64,000 nt of DNA, from NCBI RefSeq assembly GCF_932526225.1, contig NW_026019277.1, positions 1-64,000 on the forward strand, read 5' to 3'. The notes beneath the pieces were generated by a model. It was not told where the DNA came from, searched no databases, and worked only from the letters and a program-made list of their open reading frames with translations. The stretch is from Nematostella vectensis. Lineage: Eukaryota; Cnidaria; Anthozoa; Actiniaria; Edwardsiidae. Of the stretch, positions 43,299 to 56,641 are shown one piece after another. The number at the start of each line of letters is the position of its first letter. Positions within the stretch are counted from its first letter, which is position 1. Position numbers and translations under genes: made by a program.

Positions 43299-43385
43299 TC
43301 TCGAGATATCAAGGAAAAACTACTCTATACCTTATATGGTTGGGTAAACAAGGCTATACGGTAGTTACTTCTAGTTTTCAAGAGA

Positions 43386-44739
43386 GTGGCGCGATAGCTC
43401 AGTGGTACGGGCTTCGCTTCTCAAACAAGAGGGCCGGGGTTCGAATACAGGTCAGATCAACTTTGGATTTTTTCAGTGGTGTAAAGATAGGGACGTTAAG
43501 GGGACGATAAGATAAGTGAGTTTGTGGGTGAGTTGACAGGTGTATAGGGCGACAAGAGTTGGTCAAAGGGGTACAGGGTTTCAAGGGTTGGTAATAAGGG
43601 TCAATGATACCAAGAACTAGGTCATAGGGGTGCAAGTTATGAATGAGTGAGTACACAGGGGTACAGGGTATTAATGGCTTGGTCTTGGAGGTGCAGGGTT
43701 TTAGGGGATGGTTCAAACAGGTACAGTGATTCAAGGGCTAGGTAATATGGGTACATTATAATAATTAATAATAATAATTAATAATAATAGCTACCCTATA
43801 TCCTCGAGTATCCACCCCTAATTAAGCTACACCCTTACGACCTAACACTAACTACGCTATACTCATGAATACCTACCCCTAACTGAGCTTTACCCCTACG
43901 ACATAGCAATAACTACACTTTACCCCTGAGTCCCCAACCCTTGCTAAGCTTACACACCTCTGACGTAGCACTAACTACCCTATACCCCTGAATACCCAAC
44001 CCTAACTAAACTACACCCGTATAACCGAGCACTTACCTACCCTATAACCATGAGTATCCACCCCTAACTAAACTACACCCTTATATCCTAGCACTAACTA
44101 GCCTATACCCCTTAGTACCCACACCTATCTAAGCTACACCCCTACGACTTAGCACTAACTAGCGTATACCCCTGAATACCCAACCCTAACTAAAATACAC
44201 CTCTACTTTATAGCACTAACTACCCTATACCCCTGAATACCCACCCCTAAACTAAGCTACACCCTTATGACTTGGCTGTAACTGCCCTATACCCCTGAGT
44301 ACCCACCTCTAACTAAGATAAACCCCTACGACCTAGCACTAACTACCCGATACCCATGAGTACCCACCGCTAACTAAGCTACACCCCTAGGACTTAGCAC
44401 TAACTACCCTATACCCCTGAGTACCAACCCCTAACTAAGCTACACCCCTATGACCTAGCACTTACTACCCTATACCCCTGCCTACCCATCCCTAACTGAC
44501 CTACACCCCTATGACACCTAATCACATAACTACCCTTTACCCATGTATGACCAAGCGCTTACAAACTTGCACCCCAGTGACCATGCCATTTATATCCTGT
44601 ACCCCTCTGCACCCACCCCCTAATGCCACCGTCCTTACCTTAACACCCCTGAAAAAGTCCCTAGTTGATCTTACCTGGATTCGAACCCTGGCCCGTTTGC
44701 TTGAGAAGCGAAGCCCGTACCACTGAGCCTTTGCGCCAC
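43386..44739. repeat. Satellite unit 16
   Basis: Forward head 43386-43461 has box B GGTTCGAATAC, shared only with unit 20, exactly 6310 bp downstream. C arm has the unusual TATCCTCGAGTATCC start, also shared with unit 20. Reverse head 44664-44739 has loop CTCAAGC and the GGCGCAAAGG variant. Confidence 0.9.
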
Positions 44740-44826
44740 TCTCGAGATATCAAGGAAAAACTACTCTATACCTTATATGGATGGGGAAACAAGGCTATAC
44801 GTTAGTTACTTCTAGTTTTCAAGAGA

Positions 44827-46055
44827 GTGGCGCGATAGCTCAGTGGTACGGGCTTCGCTTCTCAAACAAGAGGGCCCGGGTTCGAATCCAGGTCAGATCA
44901 ACTTGGGATTTTTTCAGTGGTGTAAAGATAAGGACGTTAAGGGGACGTCAAAATAAGTGAGATTGTGGGTGAGTTGACAGGTGTATAGGGCAACAAGAGT
45001 TGGTCAAAGGGGTACAGGGTTTCAGGGGTTGGTAATAAGGGTCAATGATATCAAGAACTAGGTCATAGGGGTGCACGTTATGAATGAGTGAGTACACAGG
45101 GGTACAGGGTATCAATGTCTTGGTCTTCGGGGTGCAGGTTTTAGGGGATGGTTCAAACAGGTACAGGGATTTAAGAGGTAAGTAATATTGGTACATTATA
45201 ATAATTAATAATAATAATTAATAATAATAATTACCCTATATCCCTGAGTATCCAACCCTAATTAAGCTACACCCCTACGACCTAGCACTAACTACGCTAT
45301 ACCCCTGAATACCCAACCCTAACTAAACTACACCCGTTTAACCGAGCACTTACCTACCCTATAACCCTGAGTACCCACCCCTAACTAAACTACACCCTTA
45401 TATCCTAGCACTAACTAGCCTATACCCCTGAGTACCCACACCTAGCTAAGCTACACCCCTACGACTTAGCACTAACTAGCGTATACCCCTGAATACCCAA
45501 CCCTAACTAAAATACACCTCTACTACCTAGCACTAACTACCCTATACCCCTGAATACCCACCCCTAAACTAAGCTACACCCTTATGACTTGGCTGTAACT
45601 GCCCTATACCCCTGAGTACCCACCCCAAACTAAGCTAAACCACTACGACCTAGCACTAATTACCCTATACCCATGAGCACCCACCGCTAATAAAGCTACA
45701 CCCCTATGACTTAGCACTTACAACCCTATACCCCTGAGTACCAACTCCTAACTAACCTACACCCCTATGACCTAGCACTTACTACCCTATACCCCTGCCT
45801 ACCCATCCCTAACTGACCTACACCCTTATGACACCTAATCACATAACTACCCTTAAACCCATGTATGACCAAGCGCTTACAAACTTGCACCCCAGTGACC
45901 ATGCCATTTATATCCTGTACCCCTCTGCACCCACCCCCTAATGCCACCGTCCTTACCTTAACCCCTGAAAAAGTCCCTAGTTGATCTTACCTGGATTCGA
46001 ACCCTGGCCCGCTTGCTTAAGAAGCGAAGCCCGTACCACTGAGCCATAGCGCCAC
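44827..46055. repeat. Satellite unit 17 (chimeric)
   Basis: Forward head 44827-44902 is canonical. The first part of the G arm, up to about 45085, has the markers of units 1, 21 and 25 (GACGTCAAAATAAGTGAG, CAGGGGTTGGTAA, GTGCACGTTATG). From about 45116 onward it has the markers of units 9, 15 and 19 (ATCAATGTCTTGG, GATTTAAGAGGTAAG), including their C arm and reverse head 45980-46055 (loop CTTAAGC). The switch lies between those points. Confidence 0.88.
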
Positions 46056-46142
46056 TCTCGAGATATCAAGGAAAAACTACTCTATACCTTATATGGTTGG
46101 GTAAACAAGGCTATACGGTAGTTACTTCTAGTTTTCAAGAGA

Positions 46143-49100
46143 GTGGCGCGATAACTCAGTGGTACGGGCTTCGCTTCTCAAACAAGAGGGCCGGGGTTCG
46201 AATCCAGGTCAGATCAACTTTGGATTTTTTCAGTGGTGTAAAGATAGGGACGTTAAGGGGACGATAAGATAAGTGAGTTTGTGGGTGAGTTGACAGGTGT
46301 ATAGGGCGACAAGAGTTGGTCAAAGGGGTACAGGGTTTCAAGGGTTGGTAATAAGGGTCAATGATACCAAGAAATAGGTCATAGGGGTGCAAGTTATGAA
46401 TAAGTGAGTCCACAGGGGTACAGGGTATCAATGGCTTGGTCTTGGAGGTGCAGGGTTTTAGGGGATGGTTCAAACAGGTACAGGGATTCGAGAGCTAGGT
46501 TATATGGGTACATTATAATAATTAATAATAATAATTAATAGTAATTAATAATAGTAATAATCAATAATAATAATAATAATAATTAATAGTTAAAAATTAA
46601 TAATTAATTAATAATAATTAATAGTTAAAATTAATTATTAATTAATATTATTTAATATTTAAAAATTAATAATTAATTAATAATAATTAATAATAAATAT
46701 TTAATAATACAAAATTAATAATAAAAAATTATTAATAATTATTATTAATTAATATCTAATAAATTATAATTAAAAATAATAAATAATGATTAATAATTAA
46801 TAAAAAATAATAATAAATAATAAATAATAATAATAATAAATAATAATTGATAATAATTAATAATTAAGAATAATTAATAATTAATAATAATAAGTAATTA
46901 ATAATTAATAATAATTGATAACTAATAATTAATAATAATAATTAATATTAATAATAACAATTAATAATTAATAATAATAATTATTATTAATAATCAATAT
47001 AACTTAATAATAATTAATAATTAATTATAATTAATAGTGATTATAATTAATTGTAAAGATCAATTTATTATATTAAATAATTATATAATTGAATATATTA
47101 TAATTAATAATTAAATATATAATTAATTATAATTAATTAATTATTTTTTATTTTTTATTAATTATATACAATTATTATAATTATTAATTATAATTAATTA
47201 ATTATATATTATATATATTATATATAAATTAAATATTATATATACATATATTATATATATATATATATTATGTAAATAACTATAATGAATTAATAATCAA
47301 TTAATAATTATTTATAATTAAAAGTAAATATAATTAATAATAATGAATAATAATAAACAAATAATAATAATATATAATAGTAGTTAATAATAATAATTAA
47401 TAATAATAAAAACATAAGAAGTAATTAATAATAATTAATAATAATTAATAATAATTGATAATTAATAATTAATAATAAATAATAATTACGAATAATTAAT
47501 AAAAACTTAATATTAATAATTAATAAATATTAATAATAAATAATGAGAAATAATTAATAAATGATAAATAATAATTAATGAATAATAATTAATAATTAAT
47601 TATAATAACTAATAATAATAATTAATAATAATAATTAATAATAAAAATTAATAATAATAATTAATCATACTAATAATAATAATAATAATTAATAATTATA
47701 ATAATTAATAATAGCTACCCTATATCCCTGAGTATCCACCCCTAACTAAGCTACACCCCTAAGATCTAGCACTAACTAGCCAATACCCCTGAATACTCAA
47801 CCCTAACTAAACTACACCTTATGACTTGGTTGTAACTACCCTATACGCCTGAGTACCCACCTCTAACTAAGATAAACCCCTACGACCTAGCACTAACTAC
47901 CCGATACCCATGAGTACCCACCGCTAACTAAGCTACACCCCTAGGACTTAGCACTAACTACCCTATACCCCTGAGTACCAACCCCTAACTAAGCTAAACC
48001 CCTATGACCTAGCACTTACTACCCTATACCCCTGCATACCACTCCCTTACTGACCTACACCCCTATCACACCTAATCACATAACTACCCTTTACCTATGT
48101 ATGACCAAGCGCTTACCAACTTGCACCCTTGTGACCCTGCCGTTTATATCCTGTACCCCTGTGCACCCACCTCCTAATGCCACCGTCCTTACCTTAACAC
48201 TCCTGAAAAAGTCCCTAGTTGATCTTACCTGGATTCGAACCCTGGCCCGTTTGCTTGAGAAGTGAAGCCCGTACCACTGAGCCATAGCGCCACTCTCGAG
48301 ATATCAAGGAAAAACTACTCTATAACTTATAAGGCTGGGTAAACAAGGCTATACGGTAGTTACTTCTAGTTTTAAAGAGAGTGGCGCGATAGCTCAGTGG
48401 TACGGGTTTCGCTTCTCAAACAAGAGGGTCGGTGTTCGAATCGAAGTCAGATCAACTTGGGATTTTTCAGTGGTGTAAAGATAAGGACGTTAAGGGGACG
48501 TTTAGATAAGTAAGTTTGTGGGTGAGTTGACAGGTGTATAGGGTAACAAGAGCTGGTGAAAGGGGTACAGGGTTTCAAGGGTTGGTAATAAGGGTCAATG
48601 ATATCAAGAACTAGGTAATAGGGGTGCAAGTTATGAATGAGTGAGTACACAGGGGTAAAGGGTATCAATGTCTTGGTCTTCGGGGTGCAGGTTTTAGGGG
48701 ATGGTTCAAACAGGTACAGGGATTTAAGAGGTAAGTAATATTGGTACATTATAATAATTAATAATAATAATTAATAATAATAATTACCCTATATCCCTGA
48801 GTATCCAACCCTAATTAAGCTACACCCCTACGACCTAGCACTAACTACGCTATACCCCTGAATACCCAACCCTAACTAAACTACACCCGTATAACCGAGC
48901 ACTTACCTACCCTATAACCCTGAGTACCCACCCCTAACTAAACTACACCCCTATGTCCCAGCACTAACTAGCCTATACCCCTGAGTACCCACACCTAGCT
49001 AAGCTACACCCATACGACTTGTCACTAACTACCGTATACCCCTGAATACCCAACCCTAGCTAAAATACACCTCTACTTTATAGCACTAACTACCCTATAC

Positions 49101-49608
49101 CCCTGAATACCCACCCCTAAACTAAGCTACACCCTTATGACTTGGCTGTAACTGCCCTATACCCCTGAGTACCCACCCCAAACTAAGCTAAACCCCTACG
49201 ACCCAGCACTAACTACCCTATACCCATGAGCACCCACCGCTAATTAAGCTACACCCCTATGACTTAGCACTTACCACCCTATACCCCTGAGTACCAACCC
49301 CTAAAGAAGCTACACCCTATGACCCAGCACTTACTACCCTATACCCCTGCCTACCCATCCCTAACTGACCTAAACCCCTATGACACCTAATCACATAACT
49401 ACCCTTTACCCATGTATGACCAAGCGCTTACAAACTTGCACCCCAATGACCATGCCATTTATATCCTGTACCCCTCTGCACCCACCCCCTAATGCCAACG
49501 TCCTTACCTTAACACCCCTGAAAAAGTCCCTAGTTGATCTTACCTGGATTCGAACCCTGGCCCGCTTGCTTAAGAAGCGAAGCCCGTACCACTGAGCCAT
49601 AGCGCCAC
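46143..49608. repeat. ~3.55-kb dimer, copy in second 6.31-kb block: units 18 and 19
   Basis: Unit 18 (46143-48293): forward head 46143-46218 with box A TAACTCAGTGG; hinge 46512-47714; reverse head 48218-48293. Unit 19 (48381-49608): forward head 48381-48456 with damaged B box (TGTTCGAATCG); reverse head 49533-49608 (loop CTTAAGC). Offset to units 14 and 15 is 6310-6312 bp. Confidence 0.9.
46512..47714. repeat. AT-rich hinge of unit 18
   Basis: About 1.2 kb; same type as unit 8 with private changes. TA-alternating core near 47195-47275. Confidence 0.9.
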
Positions 49609-49695
49609 TCTCGAGATATCAAGGAAAAACTACTCTATACCTTATATGGTTGGGTAAACAAGGCTATACGGTAGTTACTTCTAGTTTTCAAGAGA

Positions 49696-51049
49696 GTGGC
49701 GCGATAGCTCAGTGGTACGGGCTTCGCTTCTCAAACAAGAGGGCCGGGGTTCGAATACAGGTCAGATCAACTTTGGATTTTTTCAGTGGTGTAAAGATAG
49801 GGACGTTAAGGGGACGATAAGATAAGTGAGTTTGTGGGTGAATTGACAGGTGTATAGGGCGACAAGAGTTGGTCAAAGGGGTACAGGGTTTCAAGGGTTG
49901 GTAATAAGGGTCAATGATACCAAGAACTAGGTCATAGGGGTGCAAGTTATGAATGAGTGAGTACACAGGGGTACAGGGTATCAATGGCTTGGTCTTGGAG
50001 GTGCAGGGTTTTAGGGGATGGTTCAAACAGGTACAGTGATTCAAGGGCTAGGTAATATGGGTACATTATAATAATTAATAATAATAATTAATAATAATAG
50101 CTACCCTATATCCTCGAGTATCCACCCCTAATTAAGCTACACCCTTACGACCTAACACTAACTACGCTATACTCATGAATACCTACCCCTAACTAAGCTT
50201 TACCCCTACGACATAGCAATAACTACACTTTACCCCTGAGTACCCAACCCTTGCTAAGCTTACACACCTCTGACGTAGCACTAACTACCCTATACCCCTG
50301 AATACCCAACCCTAACTAAACTACACCCGTATAACCGAGCACTTACCTACCCTATAACCATGAGTACCCACCCCTAACTAAACTACACCCTTATATCCTA
50401 GCACTAACTAGCCTATACCCCTTAGTACCCACACCTAGCTAAGCTACACCCCTACGACTTAGCACTAACTAGCGTATACCCCTGAATACCCAACCCTAAC
50501 TAAAATACACCTCTACTACCTAGCACTAACTACCCTATACCCCTGAATACCCACCCCTAAACTAAGCTACACCCTTATGACTTGGCTGTAACTGCCCTAT
50601 ACCCCTGAGTACCCACCTCTAACTAAGATAAACCCCTACGACCTAGCACTAACTACCCGATACCCATGAGTACCCACCGCTAACTAAGCTACACCCCTAG
50701 GACTTAGCACTAACTACCCTATACCCCTGAGTACCAACCCCTAACTAAGCTACACCCCTATGACCTAGCACTTACTACCCTATACCCCTGCCTACCCATC
50801 CCTAACTGACCTACACCCCTATGACACCTAATCACATAACTACCCTTTACCCATGTATGACCAAGCGCTTACAAACTTGCACCCCAGTGACCATGCCATT
50901 TATATCCTGTACCCCTCTGCACCCACCCCCTAATGCCACCGTCCTTACCTTAACACCCCTGAAAAAGTCCCTAGTTGATCTTACCTGGATTCGAACCCTG
51001 GCCCGTTTGCTTGAGAAGCGAAGCCCGTACCACTGAGCCTTTGCGCCAC
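49696..51049. repeat. Satellite unit 20
   Basis: Forward head 49696-49771 with box B GGTTCGAATAC. Same length class (1441 bp to next forward head) and same private variants as unit 16. Reverse head 50974-51049 has loop CTCAAGC and the GGCGCAAAGG variant. Confidence 0.9.
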
Positions 51050-51136
51050 TCTCGAGATATCAAGGAAAAACTACTCTATACCTTATATGGATGGGGAAAC
51101 AAGGCTATACGTTAGTTACTTCTAGTTTTCAAGAGA

Positions 51137-52488
51137 GTGGCGCGATAGCTCAGTGGTACGGGCTTCGCTTCTCAAACAAGAGGGCCCGGGTTCGAATCCA
51201 GGTCAGATCAACTTGGGATTTTTTCAGTGGTGTAAAGATAAGGACGTTAAGGGGACGTCAAAATAAGTGAGTTTGTGGGTGAGTTGACAGGTGTATAGGG
51301 CAACAAGAGTTGGTCAAAGGGGTACAGGGTTTCAGGGGTTGGTAATAAGGGTCAATGATATCAAGAACTAGGTCATAGGGGTGCACGTTATGAATGAGTG
51401 AGTACACAGGGGTACAGGGTATCAATGGCTTGGTCTTGGATGTGCAGGGTTTTAGGGGATGGTTCAAACAGGTACAGCGATTCAAGGGCTAGGTAATATG
51501 CGTACATTATAATAATTGATAATAATAATTAATAATAATAGCTACCCTATATCCCTGAGTATCCACCCCTAATTAAGCTACACCCCTACGACCTAACACT
51601 GACTACGCTATACTCATGAATACCTACCCCTAACTAAGCTTTACCCCTACGACATAGCAATAACTACACTTTACCCCTGAGTACCCAAATCTTGCTAAGC
51701 TTACACACCTGTGACGTAGCACTAACTACCCTATACCCCTGAATACCCAACCCTAACTAAACTACACCCGTATAACCGAGCACTTACCTACCCTATAACC
51801 CTGAGTACCCACCCCTAACTAAACTACACCCTTATATCCTAGCACTAACTAGCCTATACCCCTGAGTACCCACACCTAGCTAAGCTACACCCCTACGACT
51901 TAGCACTAACTAGCGTATACCCCTGAATACCCAACCCTAACTAAAATACACCTCTACTACCTAGCACTAACTACCCTATACCCCTGAATACCCACCCCTA
52001 AACTTAGCTACACCCTTATGACTTGGCTGTAACTGCCCTATACCCCTGAGTACCCATCCCAAACTAAGCTAAACCACTACGACCTAGCACTAACTACCCT
52101 ATACCCATGAGCACCCACCGCTAATAAAGCTACACCCCTATGACTTAGCACTTACCACCCTATACCCCTGAGTACCAACTCCTAACTAAGCTACACTCCT
52201 ATGACCTAGCACTTACTACCCTATACCCCTGCCTACCCATCCCTAACTGACCTACACCCCTATGACACCTAATCACATAACTACCCTTTACCCATGTATG
52301 ACCAAGCGCTTACAAACTTGCACCCCAGTGACCATGCCATTTATATCCTGTACCCCTCTGCACCCACCCCCTAATGCCACCGTCCTTACCTTAACCCCTG
52401 AAAAAGTCCCTAGTTGATCTTACCTGGATTCGAACCCTGGCCCGCTTGCTTAAGGATCGAATCCCGTACCACTGAGCCATAGCGCCAC
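51137..52488. repeat. Satellite unit 21
   Basis: Forward head 51137-51212 is canonical and matches units 1 and 25. C arm is full length (1439 bp to the next forward head). Reverse head 52413-52488 has a damaged anticodon stem (TAAGGATCGAATCCC on the plus strand). Confidence 0.9.
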
Positions 52489-52575
52489 TCTCGAGATATC
52501 AAGGAAAAACTACTCTATACCTTATATGGTTGGGTAAACAAGGCTATACGGTAGTTACTTCTAGTTTTCAAGAGA

Positions 52576-53620
52576 GTGGCGCGATAACTCAGTGGTACGG
52601 GCTTCGTTTCTCAAACAAGAGGGCCGGGGTTCGAATCCAGGTCAGATCAACTTTGGATTTTTTCAGTGGTGTAAAGATAGGGACGTTGAGGGGATGATAA
52701 GATAAGTGAGTTTGTGGGTGAGTTGACAGGTGTATAGGGCGACAAGAGTTGGTCAAAGGGGTACAGGGTTTCAAGGGTTGGTAATAAGGGTCAATGATAC
52801 CAAGAAATAGGTCATAGGCGTGCAAGTTATAAATAAGTGAGTCCACAGGGGTACAGGGTATCAATGGCTTGGTCTTGGAGGTGCAGAGTTTTAGGGGATG
52901 GTTCAAACAGGTACAGGGATTCAAGAGCTAGGTTATATGGGTACATTATAATAATTAATAATAATAATTAATAATAATAGCTACACTATATCCCTGAGTA
53001 TCCACCCCTAATTAAGCTACACCCCTACGACCTAGCACTAACTACGCTATACTCCTGAATACCTACCCCTAACTAAGCTTTACCCCTACGACCTAGCAAT
53101 AACTACACTTTACCGCTGAGTACCCAACCCTTGCTAAGCTTACACCCCTGTGACGTAGCACTAACTACCCTATACCCCTGAATACCCAAACCTAACTAAA
53201 CTACACCCGTATAACCGAGCACTTACCTACCCTATTACCCTGAGTACCCACCCCTAACTAAACTACACACCTATGTCCTACCACTAACTAGCCTATACAC
53301 CTGAATACCAACCCCTAACGAAGCTACACCCTATGACCTAGCACTTACTACCCTATACCCCTGCCTACCCAACCCTAACTGACCTACACCACTATGACAC
53401 CTAATCACATAACTACCCTTTACCCATGTATGACCAAGCGCTTACAAACTTGCACCCCAGTGACCATGCCATTTATATCCTGTACCCCTCTGCACCCACC
53501 CCCTAATGCCACCGTCCTTACCTTAACCCCTGAAAAAGTCCCTAGTTGATCTTACCTGGATTCGAACCCTGGCCCGCTTGCTTAAAAAGCGAAGCCCGTA
53601 CCACTGAGCCATAGCGCCAC
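52576..53620. repeat. Satellite unit 22 (shortest class)
   Basis: Forward head 52576-52651 with box A TAACTCAGTGG and a C-to-T change in the anticodon stem (CTTCGTTTCTC). It has a short hinge and a C arm of the shortened kind seen in unit 5 (1132 bp to the next head). Reverse head 53545-53620 has the loop region altered to TTTAAGC. Confidence 0.88.
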
Positions 53621-53707
53621 TCTCGAGATATCAAGGAAAAACTACTCTATACCTTATATGGTTGGGTAAACAAGGCTATACGGTAGTTACTTCTAGTTTT
53701 CAAGAGA

Positions 53708-54941
53708 GTGGCGCGATAGCTCAGTGGTACGGGCTTCGCTTCTCAAACAAGAGGGCCGGGGTTCGAATCCAGGTCAGATCAACTTTGGATTTTTTCAGTG
53801 GTGTAAAGATAGGGACGTTAAGGGGACGATAAGATATGTGAGTTTGTGGTTGTTGACAGGTGTATAGGGCGACAAGAGTTGGTCAAAGGGGTACAGGGTT
53901 TCAAGGGTTGGTAATAAGGGTCAATGATATCAAGAACTAGGTCATAGGGGTGCAAGTTATGAATAAGTGAGTCCACAGGGGTACAGGGTATCAATGGCTT
54001 GGTCTTGGAGGTGCAGGGTTTTAGGGGATGGTTCAAACAGGTACAGGGATTCAAGAGCTAGGTTATATGGGTACATTATAATAATTAATAATAATAATTA
54101 ATAGTAATTAATAATAGTAATAATCAATAATAATAATTAATAATAATTAATAGTTAAAAATTAATAATTAATTAATAATAATTAATAGTTAAAAATTAAT
54201 AATTAATTAATAATATTTAATATTTAAAAATTAATAAGTAATTAATAATAATTAATAATAAATATTTAATAATACAAAATTAATAATAAAAAATTATTAA
54301 TAATTATTATTAATTAATATCTAATAAATTATAATTAAAAATAATAAATAATTATTAATAATTAATAATAATAAAAAATATCAAGTAATTAATAATAAAC
54401 AATAATAATTGATAATTAATAATTAATAATAAATAATAATTAATAATAATTAATAAAAACTTAATATTAATAATTAATAAATATTAATAATAAATAATGA
54501 GAAATAATTAATAAATGATAAATAATAATTAATGAATAATGATTAATAATTAATTATAATAACTAATAATAATAATTAATAATAAAACATAATAATAATA
54601 ATTAATAATAATTAATAATAATCATAATAATAATAATTAATAATTATAATAATTAATAATAGCTACCCTATATCCCTGAGTATCCACCCCTAACTAAGCT
54701 ACACCCCTAAGACCTAGCACTAACTAGCCAATACCCCTGAATACTCAACCCTAACTAAACTACACCTTATGACTTGGTTGTAACTACCCTATACACCTGA
54801 GTACCCACCTCTAACTAAGATAAACCCCTACGACCTAGCACTAACTACCCGATACCCATGAGTACCCACCGCTAACTAAGCTACACCCCTAGGACTTAGC
54901 ACTAACTACCCTATACCCCTGAGTACCAACCCCTAACTAAG
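53708..54941. repeat. Satellite unit 23, truncated on the right
   Basis: Forward head 53708-53783 has intact A and B boxes. AT hinge 54074-54662 is only about half length. The C arm runs through four to five monomers and stops in the middle of one (CTAACTAAG) at the border of the 185-bp inverted-repeat element. No reverse head is present. Confidence 0.88.
54074..54662. repeat. AT-rich hinge of unit 23 (half length)
   Basis: About 590 bp of TAA/TTAA sequence. The TA-alternating palindromic core found in the other expanded hinges is missing, so the deletion removed the middle of the hinge. Confidence 0.9.
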
Positions 54942-55126
54942 CACGGCTATTTCAAACAGCCGCTAAGAGGACATTTAGCTGAGCGACCGCGCTTCTAATA
55001 ACAGACCGGAAGTCGTGGTTATTAACTCTGTCAAGGGCAATGGCAAGTCAATGGCAAGTCAAGGGCAATGAAGACCGCTTACGTACTGTTCGCGGGCGAC
55101 TAAATGTCCTCACCGACGATGCCGTG
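54942..55126. mobile_element. 185-bp inverted-repeat (MITE-like) element at a breakpoint
   Basis: Unique, GC-richer DNA that begins CACGGC and ends GCCGTG. It also has an inner inverted 12-mer, GAGGACATTTAG at 54967-54978 and its complement at 55100-55111. The interior has a tandem of GGCAATGGCAAGTCAA type and no coding frame. Short terminal inverted repeats without coding capacity suggest a non-autonomous DNA transposon. The flanks come from different parts of the satellite unit (C arm left, distal G arm right) and show no target-site duplication. The superfamily cannot be assigned. Confidence 0.55.
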
Positions 55127-56641
55127 AGGGGATGGTTCAAACAGGTACAGGGATTCAAGAGCTAGGTTATATGGGTACATTATAATAATTAATAATAATA
55201 ATTAATAGTAATTAATAATAGTAATAATCAATATTAATAATTAATAATCAATAATAATAATTAATAATAATTAATAGTTAAAAATTAATAATTAATTAAT
55301 AATAATTAATAGTTAAAAATTAATAATTAAGTAATAATATTCAATATTTAAAAATTAATAATTAATTAATAATAATTAATAATAAATATTTAATAATAAA
55401 AAATTAATAATAAAAAATTATTAATAATTATTATTTAATTAATATCTAATAAATTATAATTAAAAATAATAAATAATTATTAATAATTAATAATAATAAA
55501 AAATATTAAATAATTAATAATAATTAATAATAAATAAAAAATAATAATAAATAATAATAATAATAAGTAATTAATATTTAAAAATAATTGATAACTAATA
55601 ATTAATAATAATAATTAATATTAATAATAACAATTAATAATTAATAATAATAATTATTATTAATAATCAATATTACTTAATAATAATTAATAATTAATTA
55701 TAATTAATAGTGATTATAATTAATTATAAAGATCAATTAATTATATTAAATAATTATATAATTGATTATATTATAATTAATAATTAAATATATAATTAAT
55801 TATAATTAATTAATTATTTTTAATTTTTAATTAATTATATATAATTAATTATAATTATTAATTATAATTAATTAATTATGTATTATATATATTATATATA
55901 AATTAAATATATTATATATATTTAATTATATATATTATATATATATATATATTATAATTAACTATAATTAATTAATAATTAACTAATAATTAATTATAAT
56001 TAAAAGTAAATATAATTAATAATAATAAACAAATAATAATATATAATAGTAGTTAATAATAATAATTAATAATAATAAAAACATAAGAAGTAATTAATAA
56101 TAATTGATAATTAATAATTAATAATAAATAATAATTAATAATAATTAATAAAAACTTAATATTAATAATTAATAAATATTAATAATAAATAATTAGAAAT
56201 AATTAATAAATGATAAATAATAATTAATGAATAATAATTAATAATTAATTATAATAACTAATAATAATAATTAATAATAATAATTAATAATAGAAATTAA
56301 TAATAATAATTAATAATAATTAATAATAATCATAATAATAATAATTAATAATAGCTACCCTATATCCCTGAGCATCCACCCCTAACTAAGCTACACCCCT
56401 AAGACCTAGCACTAACTAGCCAATACCCCTGAATACTCAACCCTAAATAAACTACACCTTATGACTTGGTTGTAACTACCCTATACTCCTGAGTACCCAC
56501 CTCTAACTAAGATAAACCCCTACGACCTAGCACTAACTACCCGATACCCATGAGTACCCACCGCTAACTAAGCTACACCCCTAGGACTTAGCACTAACTA
56601 CCCTATACCCCTGAGTACCAACCCCTAACTAAGCTACACCC
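55127..56641. repeat. Partial satellite unit between the inverted-repeat element and the LINE
   Basis: Starts with the last ~50 bp of a G arm (AGGGGATGGTTCAAACAGG), then an AT hinge 55180-56354 and a C arm of about five monomers that is cut by the LINE at AAGCTACACCC. The same C arm resumes at 60618, so the missing reverse head is 60933-61008. Confidence 0.88.
55180..56354. repeat. AT-rich hinge of the interrupted unit
   Basis: About 1.18 kb of TAA/TTAA-rich sequence. Its TA-alternating core (about 55880-55960) differs in detail from the unit 8 type, so it is a separate lineage. Confidence 0.9.

Noticed and set aside
18137-53783. CRISPR-like array of spaced repeats
   Set aside because: Units are 1.1-2.2 kb, the intervening DNA is itself repeated, and the retroelements are eukaryotic.
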